A program made the position numbers and the translations under genes. 64,000 nucleotides of DNA from JABDBE01 sp963832245. Lineage in GTDB: Bacteria > Acidobacteriota > Terriglobia > Terriglobales > Acidobacteriaceae. Within the stretch, counting starts at the first letter, position 1; each line of letters opens with the position of its first letter. The notes beneath the pieces were generated by a model. The model worked only from the letters and a program-made list of their open reading frames with translations. It was not told where the DNA came from and did no database searches. Of the stretch, positions 17,672 through 27,101 are shown in pieces. The stretch covers positions 682,001 through 746,000 of the forward strand of contig CAWHTG010000003.1 in NCBI GenBank assembly GCA_963832245.1, in the 5' to 3' direction.

Positions 17672-18139
17672 ATGGACGATCCTTTCATGGCCCGCGCCAT
17701 TCAACTCTCGATTGAAAACGTCCACTCGGGACGCGGTGGGCCCTTCGGCGCCGTTGTGGTGAAGGACGAGGCCATTATTGCCGAGGGCGCAAATCAAGTC
17801 ACTTCAACGAATGATCCTACCGCGCACGCGGAAATGCTCGCCATCCGGGAGGCGTGCAAGAAGCTTGGCGTCTTCGATCTGGAAGGCTGCGACATTTACT
17901 CCTCCTGCGAGCCTTGCCCCATGTGTCTGGGAGCAATCTACTGGGCCCGGCTGTCTCGCATTTATTTCGCCAACGCGGCGGCCGATGCGTCCAAGATTGG
18001 TTTTGACGATTCCCTGATCTACCGCGAGATTGCCCAACCGCATCCGCAACGCAAGATTCCGATGATTCAGTTGATGCGTCAAGAAGCATTAGCCGCCTTT
18101 CGTGCGTGGCAAGAAAAGCCTGACAAGATCGCGTATTGA
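17672..18139 (+). CDS. guaD: Guanine deaminase (nucleoside deaminase fold)
   Basis: 155 residues. Converts guanine to xanthine, feeding xanthine dehydrogenase. Zinc site: DPTAHAEM (H, E) and SCEPCPMC (two Cys). The near-identity of GGPFGAVVVKD, AEGANQVTSTNDPTAHAE, CLGAIYWAR and the C-terminal segment with FRAW...Y to the Bacillus subtilis type of guanine deaminase distinguishes it from tRNA adenosine deaminase TadA. Length fits that family. It is divergent from allB and followed by a purine permease 60 nt downstream, probably in one transcript. Confidence 0.9.
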   Translation: MDDPFMARAIQLSIENVHSGRGGPFGAVVVKDEAIIAEGANQVTSTNDPTAHAEMLAIREACKKLGVFDLEGCDIYSSCEPCPMCLGAIYWARLSRIYFANAAADASKIGFDDSLIYREIAQPHPQRKIPMIQLMRQEALAAFRAWQEKPDKIAY

Positions 18140-18155
18140 TTCCATGCAAACCTTC

Positions 18156-18185
18156 TGTAGAAACGTAGCTGGCTACGTCTCTACA
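18156..18185. repeat. Short palindromic intergenic repeat
   Basis: An inverted repeat with 14-nt arms (TGTAGAAACGTAGC and GCTACGTCTCTACA) around a 2-nt loop, with one mismatch. It lies between guaD and the permease gene, and no T-tract follows. A related core (AGACGTTGC-TT-GCAACGTCT) occurs at 35979-35998. It resembles REP-like palindromes scattered between genes in acidobacterial genomes; an mRNA-stabilising role is possible but not shown. Confidence 0.6.
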
Positions 18186-18199
18186 GACTAGGAGAATGA

Positions 18200-19495
18200 T
18201 TGATCGATCGCTATTTCAAGCTGGCCGAGAACCACACCTCCGTGAAGCAGGAGATGCTGGGCGGACTCACCACTTTTGTAACCATGGCCTACATCATCGT
18301 GGTGAACCCGCAGATTCTTTCTCAGGCAGGAATGCCGGCAGATGGCGTAGTGTTTGCGACCTGCGTCTCTGCTGCTGCGGCCACGCTGGTAATGGGGTTG
18401 TACGCCAACTATCCCATCGCGTTGGCGCCGGGAATGTCGCTGAACGCCTACTTTACTTATTCCGTTTGCATCGCCATGCACGTTCCGTGGCGCACGGCCC
18501 TCGCCGTGGTCTTTTGCTCGGGCGTTCTTTTCCTGGTGCTCACCGTGACGCGGGTTCGCGAGCAGATTGTCAACGGCATGCCTGACTGCCTGAAACACTC
18601 GACTGCGGCGGGGATTGGAATGTTCATTGCTTTTGTGGGATTGCGAAACGCCAAGCTCGTGGTTGCGAATCCGGCTACTTATGTCGGCCTCGGTAGCTTT
18701 GCTGACAAGGAAGTGCAGACCGCCTGCTTCGGCCTTGGTCTTACGCTTGTCCTAATGTCACGAAAACTCCACGGTGCCATCCTGATCGGCGTTTTTGGTA
18801 CTGCGCTGCTCGGGATTCTTCGCGGGATCACGAATTGGCCAGCGGCGATCTTCGCGATGCCGCACCCCTCCTCCACCTTTCTGCAACTTGATTTTCGCGG
18901 CGCCAGCCATCTCGGTTTACTCGAAATCCTGTTTGCGTTTCTGTTTGTGGATCTCTTCGACAATGTCGGCACCCTCGTGGGAGTGTGTGAGCAGGGCGGC
19001 TTCGTGAAGGATGGCAAAATTCCCCGCGTAGGTCGAGTCCTGGTGGCGGATGCCGTGGGAACAATCCTCGGCTCCTTGACCGGAACCTCCACGGTGACAA
19101 GCTACATCGAAAGCGCCGCTGGCGTTGCCGCTGGAGCACGCACTGGTCTGAGCAATATCGCTGTGGCCGCACTCTTCCTCTTAGCCACGTTCTGCTCGCC
19201 GCTGGCTACCGCGATTCCAGCCTATGCGACCGCCCCGGCGCTAATCCTGGTTGGCGTTCTGATGACACAATCTATTGCGCAAATCGCGTGGCAGGAGTTC
19301 AGCGAGGCCGTCCCCGCGTTTATCACGATGCTGGCCACGCCCCTTACATTCAGCATTGCGACCGGCCTCAGCCTCGGTCTAATTTCCTTCACGGTGGTGA
19401 AGGTTGCCTCAGGGAGAATCCGCGAAGTAAATGCTCTCATTTGGATACTGACCATCCTGTTTATTTTGCGATACGTCTATCTGGCCGCGGCCTAA
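18200..19495 (+). CDS. AzgA-type purine (adenine/guanine/hypoxanthine) permease
   Basis: 431 residues with about twelve to thirteen membrane segments, of the NCS2/AzgA purine transporter family. Diagnostic segments: GGLTTFVTMAYIIVVNP near residue 21, LAPGMSLNAYFTY, FLFVDLFDNVGTLVGV and the Thr/Ser-rich GTSTVTSYIESAAGVAAGARTG. Proton-linked uptake of purine bases is the family function. TTG 18200 is the start, with AGGAG 5 nt upstream; the overlapping ATG at 18196 is in another frame. Placed behind guanine deaminase, it supplies substrate to the degradation pathway. Confidence 0.9.
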   Translation: MIDRYFKLAENHTSVKQEMLGGLTTFVTMAYIIVVNPQILSQAGMPADGVVFATCVSAAAATLVMGLYANYPIALAPGMSLNAYFTYSVCIAMHVPWRTALAVVFCSGVLFLVLTVTRVREQIVNGMPDCLKHSTAAGIGMFIAFVGLRNAKLVVANPATYVGLGSFADKEVQTACFGLGLTLVLMSRKLHGAILIGVFGTALLGILRGITNWPAAIFAMPHPSSTFLQLDFRGASHLGLLEILFAFLFVDLFDNVGTLVGVCEQGGFVKDGKIPRVGRVLVADAVGTILGSLTGTSTVTSYIESAAGVAAGARTGLSNIAVAALFLLATFCSPLATAIPAYATAPALILVGVLMTQSIAQIAWQEFSEAVPAFITMLATPLTFSIATGLSLGLISFTVVKVASGRIREVNALIWILTILFILRYVYLAAA

Positions 19496-19707
19496 GACGC
19501 CCTTTTCGCTGACCGATCCCGCGTAAGTCATGTGGGCACAGAAATTTACAGTCGATTGACGATTCTTTACGTCGTACTCGTGCACGAATGTGTTGGAATA
19601 AGGATTCCGAGCATAGGTGACAACTTCCACCCAGCCAGTAAACCTTTCCTCGGTTTTTCAGCACAGGAGACGAAGACTATTAAGCTACAGAGCATGAGGC
19701 GGAGAGA

Positions 19708-20940
19708 ATGAAGTCGACCCGAATTGGTGTGCTGGGCATCGCTCGCCTACTGGCGCTCGGCTTGGTCTGCCTGAATCTCATCCCCCTCAGTTACGCTATT
19801 TCAGATCAAGCTCAAGAGACTCATCCGCCCGAATCTGCTGGAACAGCGAAGCCGGTAGGAGTGGTAAAAGCTGTTTCTGGAAATGTCATTATGCTTGCCA
19901 CCGACGCTGGATCGACCGTCAGCATCCTCGTCCAGGATGCCACTCGCTTGGTTCGCATTGCTCCCGGACAGAAAGATCTGAAGGATGCGACGCCCATTCA
20001 GTTGCAGGAGGTGCAAGTGGGTGACCGGATATTGGCTCGCGGCAAGGCCTCAGACGACGGAAGGTCTGTGGAGGCCTCCTCTGTCATTCTCATGAAAGAA
20101 TCCGACGTAACGGCGAAGCAGGAGCGTGATCGCGAGGACTGGCAGAAGCGCGGAGTTGGCGGGTTAGTGAGCAAAGTCGATACGGGCAACGAAACGATTA
20201 CACTTTCGGCGCCAGTTCTCAGCCAGGGCAAGGCGGTTACGATTCACATTTCGAAGAATACGATTATTCGCCGATACTCTCCTGACTCGGTCAAGTTCGA
20301 TGACGCCAAGCCGAGCACGCTCGATCAAATCAGTGCCGGCGATCAACTGCGGGCGCGTGGCGAGCGCAGCCCGGATGGCACAGAGCTGGCGGCCGACGAA
20401 GTTGTTTCCGGGACGTTTCGGAATATTGCGGGCTTAGTCGCGTCTACGGACGCGGCCAACAACACGATCACGCTGACGGATCTGGTATCGAAGAAGCCGG
20501 TGACGGTCAGGATCGCCGCCGACTCGCAGCTGCGAAAAGTTCCCCCTCAGTTTGCTCAACGGACTGCCCAGCGATTGCGGGGCGACTCTCCCGATGCTGC
20601 GCCTGGCGCGTCCGCTTCCGATGGAGGTGCTCAAGCCAGGGCGGATCACGCCACGCCAAGCGGCAATTCTGGCGTGACACATCCGGGTGGGCCACCCGAT
20701 TTCCAGCAAATGTTGATCCGAATGCCCGCCGTGACACTCACGGATTTACAGAAGGGCGATGCCGTTATGATCGTTACGACGCAGGGTACGGCAAATACTC
20801 AGCCAACCGCGATCACATTGCTGAGCGGCGTGGAACCCATTCTGTCGGCCTCACCCAACACCAATCGAGCGGCAATGCTTCTCTCTCCCTGGAATCTCGG
20901 AGGCGCTGGCGCAGATGCCGGGGCGGGTGCGACACCTTAG
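19708..20940 (+). CDS. Secreted DUF5666-like repeat protein
   Basis: 410 residues, not assigned to a characterised family. A signal peptide (about residues 1-30, LLALGLVCLNLIPLSYA) is followed by three beta-rich units, near residues 48-125, 150-225 and 235-275 with a remnant at 340-370. Each has the pattern G-V/L-V-x-x-V-x-(5)-I-x-L and a VGDRILARG-like segment, as in DUF5666-type domains. Residues about 290-330 are a Gly/Ser/Ala/Pro-rich linker. Its stop is only 37 nt before the receptor gene downstream, so it is probably the first gene of a three-gene surface operon. Periplasmic or cell-surface location is inferred. Confidence 0.72.
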   Translation: MKSTRIGVLGIARLLALGLVCLNLIPLSYAISDQAQETHPPESAGTAKPVGVVKAVSGNVIMLATDAGSTVSILVQDATRLVRIAPGQKDLKDATPIQLQEVQVGDRILARGKASDDGRSVEASSVILMKESDVTAKQERDREDWQKRGVGGLVSKVDTGNETITLSAPVLSQGKAVTIHISKNTIIRRYSPDSVKFDDAKPSTLDQISAGDQLRARGERSPDGTELAADEVVSGTFRNIAGLVASTDAANNTITLTDLVSKKPVTVRIAADSQLRKVPPQFAQRTAQRLRGDSPDAAPGASASDGGAQARADHATPSGNSGVTHPGGPPDFQQMLIRMPAVTLTDLQKGDAVMIVTTQGTANTQPTAITLLSGVEPILSASPNTNRAAMLLSPWNLGGAGADAGAGATP

Positions 20941-20977
20941 CTCAGTTCGCAGGATAAGTTTTGCTTCAGGAGAATTG

Positions 20978-23956
20978 ATGAAGTCTGGCCAGTCGCGAAG
21001 TCTTGCAGGCATATGGGTCACGCTTTTCGTTTCATTGCTGACCGGTTCTTTGCCTGCGCAAACTTCGTCGGGCACACTTCGCGGCCGGGTTACCGACCCT
21101 ACCGGCGCAGTAATCCCGCAAGCCAGCGTTACCGCGACCGCATCTGGAGGTAAAAAGTCGAGCGCGGTTACCAATAATGAGGGAAGTTACGAACTAAATA
21201 ACTTGTCTCCAGGAACCTACACGGTGACGACTTCGGCCAAGGGGTTCACCGTATCGACCAACCAGAACGTCGCTGTGTCTCCAGGCCAAGTGCAGCAGTT
21301 CGACATTGCGCTAGAGATCCAGGTACAACCAGAAAAAGTTGAAGTTCAGGAAGAAAGCAACACTGTCAGCGTGAGCCCCTCGGAGAATGCCAGCTCCATC
21401 GTAATCAAGGGCAAGGACCTCGAAGCTCTGTCCGATGATCCCGACGAGTTGCAGCAGGAACTTGAGGCGCTGGCTGGGCCGTCCGCAGGACCGAACGGGG
21501 GACAGATCTATATCGATGGATTTACCGCCGGCCAGCTCCCGCCCAAGTCCTCAATCCGAGAGATCCGCATCAATCAGAATCCGTTTTCTGCGGAGTACGA
21601 CAAACTCGGCTATGGCCGGATTGAAATCTTCACCAAGCCGGGTACAGACAAGTTTCACGGCCAATTTATGCTGATGGGCAACTCCTCCGCCTTCGATGCG
21701 TTGAGCCCGTTTGCACCGAACCAGCCGTCTTTTCATTCGGAGCAGTTCGAAGCAAGCGTCAGCGGTCCTCTGAGCAAGAAGGCTTCATTCTTCTTCAACG
21801 CCGAGCGCAGGCAGGTCGACGACTCCAACGTTGTGGATGCTGTCGTGCCCACGATTACTGACCCCAACCCAACTACCGCCAACTTCATGCAGGCACTCCC
21901 CAATGCCCGGACTCGAACCAATATCGGTCCTCGATTCGATTTTCAGCTCACTCCAAGCAACACCCTGACCGTCCGCTATCAGCTCTACCGTGACATCCAA
22001 GACAACCAGGGAGTGGGACAGTTTTCTCTTCCTTCTCAGGCTTACAACACAGGCTCAACTGAACATACTTTGCAGATCAGCGACACCCAGGTCTTGAGCC
22101 CAAACGTCGTGAACGAGACCCGCTTCCAGTATCTCCACGACAACAGTAGTCAGACTGTGCAGAATTTCCAGCCAACCATTTCCGTGCTGGGAGCATTCAC
22201 AGATGGAGGGAATCAGATCGGAAACGGCTCCGACGTGCAGAACCATTACGAAGTGCAGAATTACACCTCGATCGTTCACGGCAACCACTTAATAAAATTC
22301 GGCGGACGCTTGCGCGCGATGACCGATTCCAACACGGCGAATACAAATTTCAATGGCGTGTTCACATTTTCGTCTCTGACTGCCTACGAGACCAATGTAA
22401 CGACTGGAACTTCATGCCTGTCGCAGTTGATAGCAGCGTTGCCGACGGTGCCGACGCCCGGCGCCTTAGCGCAGTGCGGCGCCAGCCAGTTTTCGATCAC
22501 CACTGGACAGCCACTCTCCGAGGTCACCGTGGTGGATGCGGGCCTTTATGGACAGGATGATTGGCGGATTCGCCCTAACATGACGCTCAGCTACGGACTG
22601 CGCTTCGAGACTCAGAACGATATTCACGACCATGGGGATTTTGCTCCACGAATAAGTTTTGCATGGGGGCTCGGCGGCGGCGCAAAAAAGGCAACGCCCA
22701 AGACCGTCCTGCGAGCCGGCTTTGGTATTTTCTATGACCGCTTTCCGTACAACCTTGTGCTGCAGGCAGAGCGATTGAATGGATTTACCCAACAGCAAAG
22801 CATCATTCAGGCGAACCCCAGTGCCGGTCAGATCTCTCCGACGAGTTACCAAATCGCTTCCAACTTGCGAGCTCCCTCGACCATACAATCGGCGGTTGGC
22901 GTCGAGCGGCAGGTTGCCAAAAGCACCACCGTGGCCGTTACTTACATAAATTCTTACGGAGAGCATCAGCTTTTCTTGCGCAATGCCAACGCCCCGTTGC
23001 CGGGGACGTATCCTCCTGGCATCCGGCCCTTTGGAGGCGCCGACAATATCTATCAATACGACTCCGAAGGCATATTCCGGCAAAACCAGCTGATTGCGAA
23101 TTTCCGAACTAACGTTGGATCCAAGCTTTCGCTTTTTGGTTTTTACATGCTGAACTATGCCAACAGCGATTTGGGAGCGGGGTCCGGCGGGGGCGGCGGC
23201 TTTGGTCAGGGAGGCGGTTCAACCATTAGCGCCAACTTTCTTTCGAATTCCTACGATCCCATGGCAGATTATGGGCGGTCGACATTCGATGTGCACCACC
23301 GCGTGGTTGTGGGAGGGACAGTTTCGCTGCCTTACGCGTTTCGTCTGAATCCCTTTATCATCCTAAGTTCAGGGCAGCCCTATAACGTCACGGTCGGCCA
23401 GGATTTGAACGGCGATTCTATTTTCAACGATCGGCCCGCGCTGGCTTCGACCGCAACCTGCAGCGTGCCGCAGATCGTTTCGAACCTAGCGTGCACCCAG
23501 TTGGGGACTTTCAACCTGACTCCCGCGCCCGGGCAGAAGGTCATCCCAATCAATCTTGGGACAGGGCATACGCTCTTCACCATGAATTTGCGCCTCAGCA
23601 AGACCTTTGGTTTCGGGCGAGAGGTAGGCGCAGGTCAAGGTGCTCGTAGCGGGCAAGGTGGAGGCGGAGGTGGTGGCGGCCGCGGAGGTTTTCCCGGAGG
23701 TGGGCTGGGTGGCCGGGGATTGAGCGGAGCTGGCGGCCAGGGCGGTGGCTTCAGCGCGGCAGCCCCAACCAGTCGGCGCTACAATTTGACCTTCAGCGTC
23801 GCCGCGCGAAATGTTCTCAACCGCGTGAACCTGGCGCCGCCGGTCGGCAATCTCGATTCCCCACTGTTCGGCGAATCGAACGCTCTCGCTGGCGGCCCGT
23901 ACTCGTTCGGCTCGGCTACCCGCAGGATCGATCTTCAGGTTCTATTCTCATTCTAG
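20978..23956 (+). CDS. Oar-like TonB-dependent receptor with glycine-rich inserts
   Basis: About 992 residues. A signal peptide (VTLFVSLLTGSLPAQ) is followed by a carboxypeptidase-regulatory-like domain (residues about 32-115, GRVTDPTGAVIPQASV and GSYELNNLSPGTYTV), a plug-like region and a beta-barrel ending in FSF. Two unusual Gly-rich stretches occur in predicted loop regions: about nt 23175-23220, and nt 23625-23770 where the product is almost only G with R, Q, F and S. ATG 20978 has AGGAG 5 nt upstream; the frame is open back to 20915 inside the preceding gene. Flanked closely by a secreted protein and an Ig-like lipoprotein, it is likely the channel of that operon. Confidence 0.86.
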   Translation: MKSGQSRSLAGIWVTLFVSLLTGSLPAQTSSGTLRGRVTDPTGAVIPQASVTATASGGKKSSAVTNNEGSYELNNLSPGTYTVTTSAKGFTVSTNQNVAVSPGQVQQFDIALEIQVQPEKVEVQEESNTVSVSPSENASSIVIKGKDLEALSDDPDELQQELEALAGPSAGPNGGQIYIDGFTAGQLPPKSSIREIRINQNPFSAEYDKLGYGRIEIFTKPGTDKFHGQFMLMGNSSAFDALSPFAPNQPSFHSEQFEASVSGPLSKKASFFFNAERRQVDDSNVVDAVVPTITDPNPTTANFMQALPNARTRTNIGPRFDFQLTPSNTLTVRYQLYRDIQDNQGVGQFSLPSQAYNTGSTEHTLQISDTQVLSPNVVNETRFQYLHDNSSQTVQNFQPTISVLGAFTDGGNQIGNGSDVQNHYEVQNYTSIVHGNHLIKFGGRLRAMTDSNTANTNFNGVFTFSSLTAYETNVTTGTSCLSQLIAALPTVPTPGALAQCGASQFSITTGQPLSEVTVVDAGLYGQDDWRIRPNMTLSYGLRFETQNDIHDHGDFAPRISFAWGLGGGAKKATPKTVLRAGFGIFYDRFPYNLVLQAERLNGFTQQQSIIQANPSAGQISPTSYQIASNLRAPSTIQSAVGVERQVAKSTTVAVTYINSYGEHQLFLRNANAPLPGTYPPGIRPFGGADNIYQYDSEGIFRQNQLIANFRTNVGSKLSLFGFYMLNYANSDLGAGSGGGGGFGQGGGSTISANFLSNSYDPMADYGRSTFDVHHRVVVGGTVSLPYAFRLNPFIILSSGQPYNVTVGQDLNGDSIFNDRPALASTATCSVPQIVSNLACTQLGTFNLTPAPGQKVIPINLGTGHTLFTMNLRLSKTFGFGREVGAGQGARSGQGGGGGGGGRGGFPGGGLGGRGLSGAGGQGGGFSAAAPTSRRYNLTFSVAARNVLNRVNLAPPVGNLDSPLFGESNALAGGPYSFGSATRRIDLQVLFSF

Positions 23957-24006
23957 CGGGGTTGCTCTTTCGCCAAGATGTTGTTAAAACTTTCAGGGGA
24001 GAAACC

Positions 24007-26295
24007 TTGAATCAATTGAGAGTTCTTTGGTTGCTGGTGGTGGGTATCCTTGTCTGGACGCTGGTTTTCGCCGGTTGTTCTGGTAGCAGCACCATTACGA
24101 TCACGCTGGCGCCGGCCTCGGGAGAATCGCTGAATCCGGGGGCCACAGTGACCGTCACCGCCACGCTTACCAATGACAAGAACAATCAAGGTGTGACTTG
24201 GACCCTTACCGGTCCCGGAACGCTGAGCGGCAACACCACAACCTCAGTCGTGTATACGGCGCCCAGCACTATCTCAACAAATACAACTGCGACCATTACG
24301 GCAACGTCAGTAGCGAACAGCAGCATTACTGCCACTGAATCGATTACTCTGAACGCAGTGCTGACGATAACCACGACGTCGCTTCCAGCGGGAGCTTTGG
24401 GTGTTCCGTATGGACCAACCTTTGTCAACGCCGCAGGCGCAACTGGGACGTTCACCTGGACGATAACTTCAGGCAGTCTCCCCGCCGGATTGACTTTTCT
24501 GACGACCAGCACCAGCAGTTCCGCCCAGATCTCAGGTACGCCTACCCTTCTGGAGACTTCCAAGTTCACTGTGCAGGTTACGGATTCCGCGGGTAACAGC
24601 GTCACCCAGGCGCTGAGCATTACCATTAATCCCCCGCCGCCGCTGTCGGTCGCGACCGGGCCATTGCCCAATGGTATGGTGAACAGCTCCTACAATGCAA
24701 CTTTGCGGGCGAGCAGTGGCACTCCGCCCTACACCTGGAGTCTGACGGGCGGCAGCCTGCCGTTTGGGCTCGCTCTTAATTCTCAAAGCGGGGCGATTTC
24801 CGGGACACCCGTCGCAACCGGAACTTATACCTTCACAGTTCAAGTCGTCGACTCCTCGACGCCGCAGCAGAGCGCTACCGCAAGTCTGAGTATCACCATC
24901 AACCCTGGGACTACCGATAATTCGACACTAATGGGCAACTTTGCGTTCTCGGTTCGTGGCTTTGACGTCAATGGGCTTTTCGTGGCTGCTGGCAGCTTTC
25001 TGGCGGATGGCAGCGGGAATATTTCCGGTGGAGTGATGGACATAAACACTACCGGCGGTTTAGCGGTTAATGAAACCTTCAGCGGCACATATTCCATCTA
25101 TGCAAGCGGCCTCGGATTCATGACCTTCAACATTTTGACCGGAGGCACGGGCAGCCGTTCGTTCGCAATCTCTATGACGGCCAAGGGGGATGCAAACAAT
25201 ATCATTGAGTTCGACGACAGCTCCGGCGGATTTACGGGCAATTTATCTCATAATTCTGGCGTGCTTTTGCGACAAGACACTAGCGCATTTAACATGAACC
25301 AGATTATCAACGACTACGCGTTCGGTTTTTTGGGAATTGACTCCAGCAAGAATCGTTTTGGCATGGCGGGAGAATTTGTGGCGGATGGAGCAGGGAACTT
25401 TACCAGTGGTTTGCTCGATTCCGATGACGCCAGCTCGGGCGTCTCTGCGAGCGTTGCCTTCACCGGCACCTACACGGCGATTGCGCCCACCAGCGGTCGA
25501 GGACAGGCAACGATCAAAACGGCCAGTGCAACCACCGTCTACAGCTTCTATGTTGTCAATTCAGGTGAGTTGGTCGTTGTGGGAATCGATCCCTTCACCA
25601 CCGGCGGCAATCCTCTGGTCAGCGGTATGATCCTTCAGCAGACACCCAGCAGTGACCTCAACGCTGCCAGTGTTTTCGAACTGACCGCGCTGAACGCATC
25701 CACGGCTCAGGGCCAGGTTGGACAGTTTCTGGCCTCAAGCGGGACTTTCAACCTGACCTCCGACGAGAATCTTGCCGGCACGCTGTCCCAGCCAAGCGGA
25801 TCGGGGACTTACACCATCACGAACGGACGTGTGGCTCTGACTCCGAATCCGACAACTGGATCTGGCTTTCAGAATACGACGCCAACGTCGGCGCAACCTG
25901 TCTTCTATATGGTGAGCGACAACCAGGCATTCATCATCGGCACAGACTCCGCTGTCAGTTTCGGATTCATGACACCGCAGTTAGCGTTTTCGCTCTCAGG
26001 TACATATGCGGGTGGTTCACTCGCGCCTGCCGACACAGCCGTCAGCAACGTAGTCACCATTGCGATTGCGGGGTCCAACGTCCTCAGCGTCACATCGGAT
26101 GTCAGTAATGCCAACGGACTGAGCCAGATTCAGGATTCCGAAAAGACCACTCCCCCTGATGCTAATGGCAGAGTTTTGGTCACGCTGGCCGGAAACAATG
26201 CTGATGTTCTGTACCTGGTCTCATCCGACGAATTCTTCCAACTCTCGGCCGTCCCGGCGGATCCGGATGTGAGAGTGGATATTTTCCAGCAATAG
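24007..26295 (+). CDS. Putative Ig-like surface lipoprotein
   Basis: About 762 residues. The N-terminus is a lipoprotein signal (LWLLVVGILVWTLVFAGC, Cys near residue 24, lipobox-like F-A-G-C). Next come a BIG2-like beta domain and two He-PIG/putative Ig domains with the typical motifs SLPAGLTF...ISGTP and SLPFGLALN...GAISGTPVATGTYTF. The C-terminal 450 residues are repeats beginning around G-x-FVADGAGN-FTSG-LDSDD, common in acidobacterial lipoproteins. TTG 24007 has GGGGAG 5 nt upstream. It follows the receptor gene by 50 nt. A ligand-binding or adhesive role at the surface is inferred. Confidence 0.78.
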   Translation: MNQLRVLWLLVVGILVWTLVFAGCSGSSTITITLAPASGESLNPGATVTVTATLTNDKNNQGVTWTLTGPGTLSGNTTTSVVYTAPSTISTNTTATITATSVANSSITATESITLNAVLTITTTSLPAGALGVPYGPTFVNAAGATGTFTWTITSGSLPAGLTFLTTSTSSSAQISGTPTLLETSKFTVQVTDSAGNSVTQALSITINPPPPLSVATGPLPNGMVNSSYNATLRASSGTPPYTWSLTGGSLPFGLALNSQSGAISGTPVATGTYTFTVQVVDSSTPQQSATASLSITINPGTTDNSTLMGNFAFSVRGFDVNGLFVAAGSFLADGSGNISGGVMDINTTGGLAVNETFSGTYSIYASGLGFMTFNILTGGTGSRSFAISMTAKGDANNIIEFDDSSGGFTGNLSHNSGVLLRQDTSAFNMNQIINDYAFGFLGIDSSKNRFGMAGEFVADGAGNFTSGLLDSDDASSGVSASVAFTGTYTAIAPTSGRGQATIKTASATTVYSFYVVNSGELVVVGIDPFTTGGNPLVSGMILQQTPSSDLNAASVFELTALNASTAQGQVGQFLASSGTFNLTSDENLAGTLSQPSGSGTYTITNGRVALTPNPTTGSGFQNTTPTSAQPVFYMVSDNQAFIIGTDSAVSFGFMTPQLAFSLSGTYAGGSLAPADTAVSNVVTIAIAGSNVLSVTSDVSNANGLSQIQDSEKTTPPDANGRVLVTLAGNNADVLYLVSSDEFFQLSAVPADPDVRVDIFQQ

Positions 26296-26327
26296 TTTTC
26301 AAAAGATTCGGCGGCGTGAGTGCATCT

Positions 26328-27101
26328 TCACCGCGCAGCGATAAGCTCTTGTAGTCTTGCGCGGTAGCCGCGACTGCACGACAGTTGCTTGCCGTCTCTG
26401 AGAACAACCATGTATTCGCCCCGGTTGCAGGGTTGCAGTTCTTTGATCTTCCGCACATTCACAATGATGGAGCGATGGATGCGAACGAACTGGCTCGGGT
26501 CGAGTCTTTCCGACAGGCGTCCAATTCCCTCGCGCAGCAGGTAAGCCCCGCTGCTTGTCTTTAACTCAACGTAGTTCCCTGCCGCTTCTACCCAATCAAT
26601 CTCATCCATGTCCACGAGAACAACGCGGCCCGCGGTCTTGATGACCAATCGCCGCTCAGTTTGCGATCCGGTCCGGGCCTCGGCCAGCAAATCAAGAATA
26701 CGGTGGGTCAAATGACGGTCGTGGGCTTTGAGAAGTTCCCCTCGCGTCCTCTCGATGGCGCTGTGAAGACGTTGCTGATCGAATGGCTTTAACAAATAGT
26801 CCAGCGCGCGAGCCTCGAACGCCCGGATGGCGTGCTGATCGTCAGCGCTGGTGAAGATTACGATAGGCATCGCGTCCCGCGGAATAGAACTCAGAACCTG
26901 AAAGCCATCGATATTCTGCATTTCGATATCAAGCAGCAACAAGTCAGGTTTGTGGGTCTTCACCGCGATAATGGTTTGGAGCACATCACTGCACTCGGCG
27001 ATAATTTCAACTCCGGTTTCGTCAGCCAGCAGATGTCGCAACTGGTCGCGCATCCGCGGCTCATCATCAGCGATCACGGCGCGGATTTCAGGAATCATCA
27101 T
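26328..27101 (-). CDS. LytTR-family response regulator
   Basis: About 257 residues. The N-terminal receiver domain has the acidic pair (IADDEP), phospho-acceptor Asp in LLLLDIEMQ and the conserved Lys in YLLKPFD. The C-terminal LytTR DNA-binding domain (about residues 150-255) has the typical DEIDWVEAAGNYVEL, LLREGIGRL and FVRIHRSIIVNVRKIKEL. It should bind direct repeats upstream of targets when phosphorylated. No histidine kinase adjoins, so it is an orphan regulator. It sits between two receptor genes, convergent with the lipoprotein gene and divergent from the 27642 receptor. Start is ATG 27101 or 27098. Confidence 0.88.
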   Translation of the reverse strand: MMIPEIRAVIADDEPRMRDQLRHLLADETGVEIIAECSDVLQTIIAVKTHKPDLLLLDIEMQNIDGFQVLSSIPRDAMPIVIFTSADDQHAIRAFEARALDYLLKPFDQQRLHSAIERTRGELLKAHDRHLTHRILDLLAEARTGSQTERRLVIKTAGRVVLVDMDEIDWVEAAGNYVELKTSSGAYLLREGIGRLSERLDPSQFVRIHRSIIVNVRKIKELQPCNRGEYMVVLRDGKQLSCSRGYRARLQELIAAR

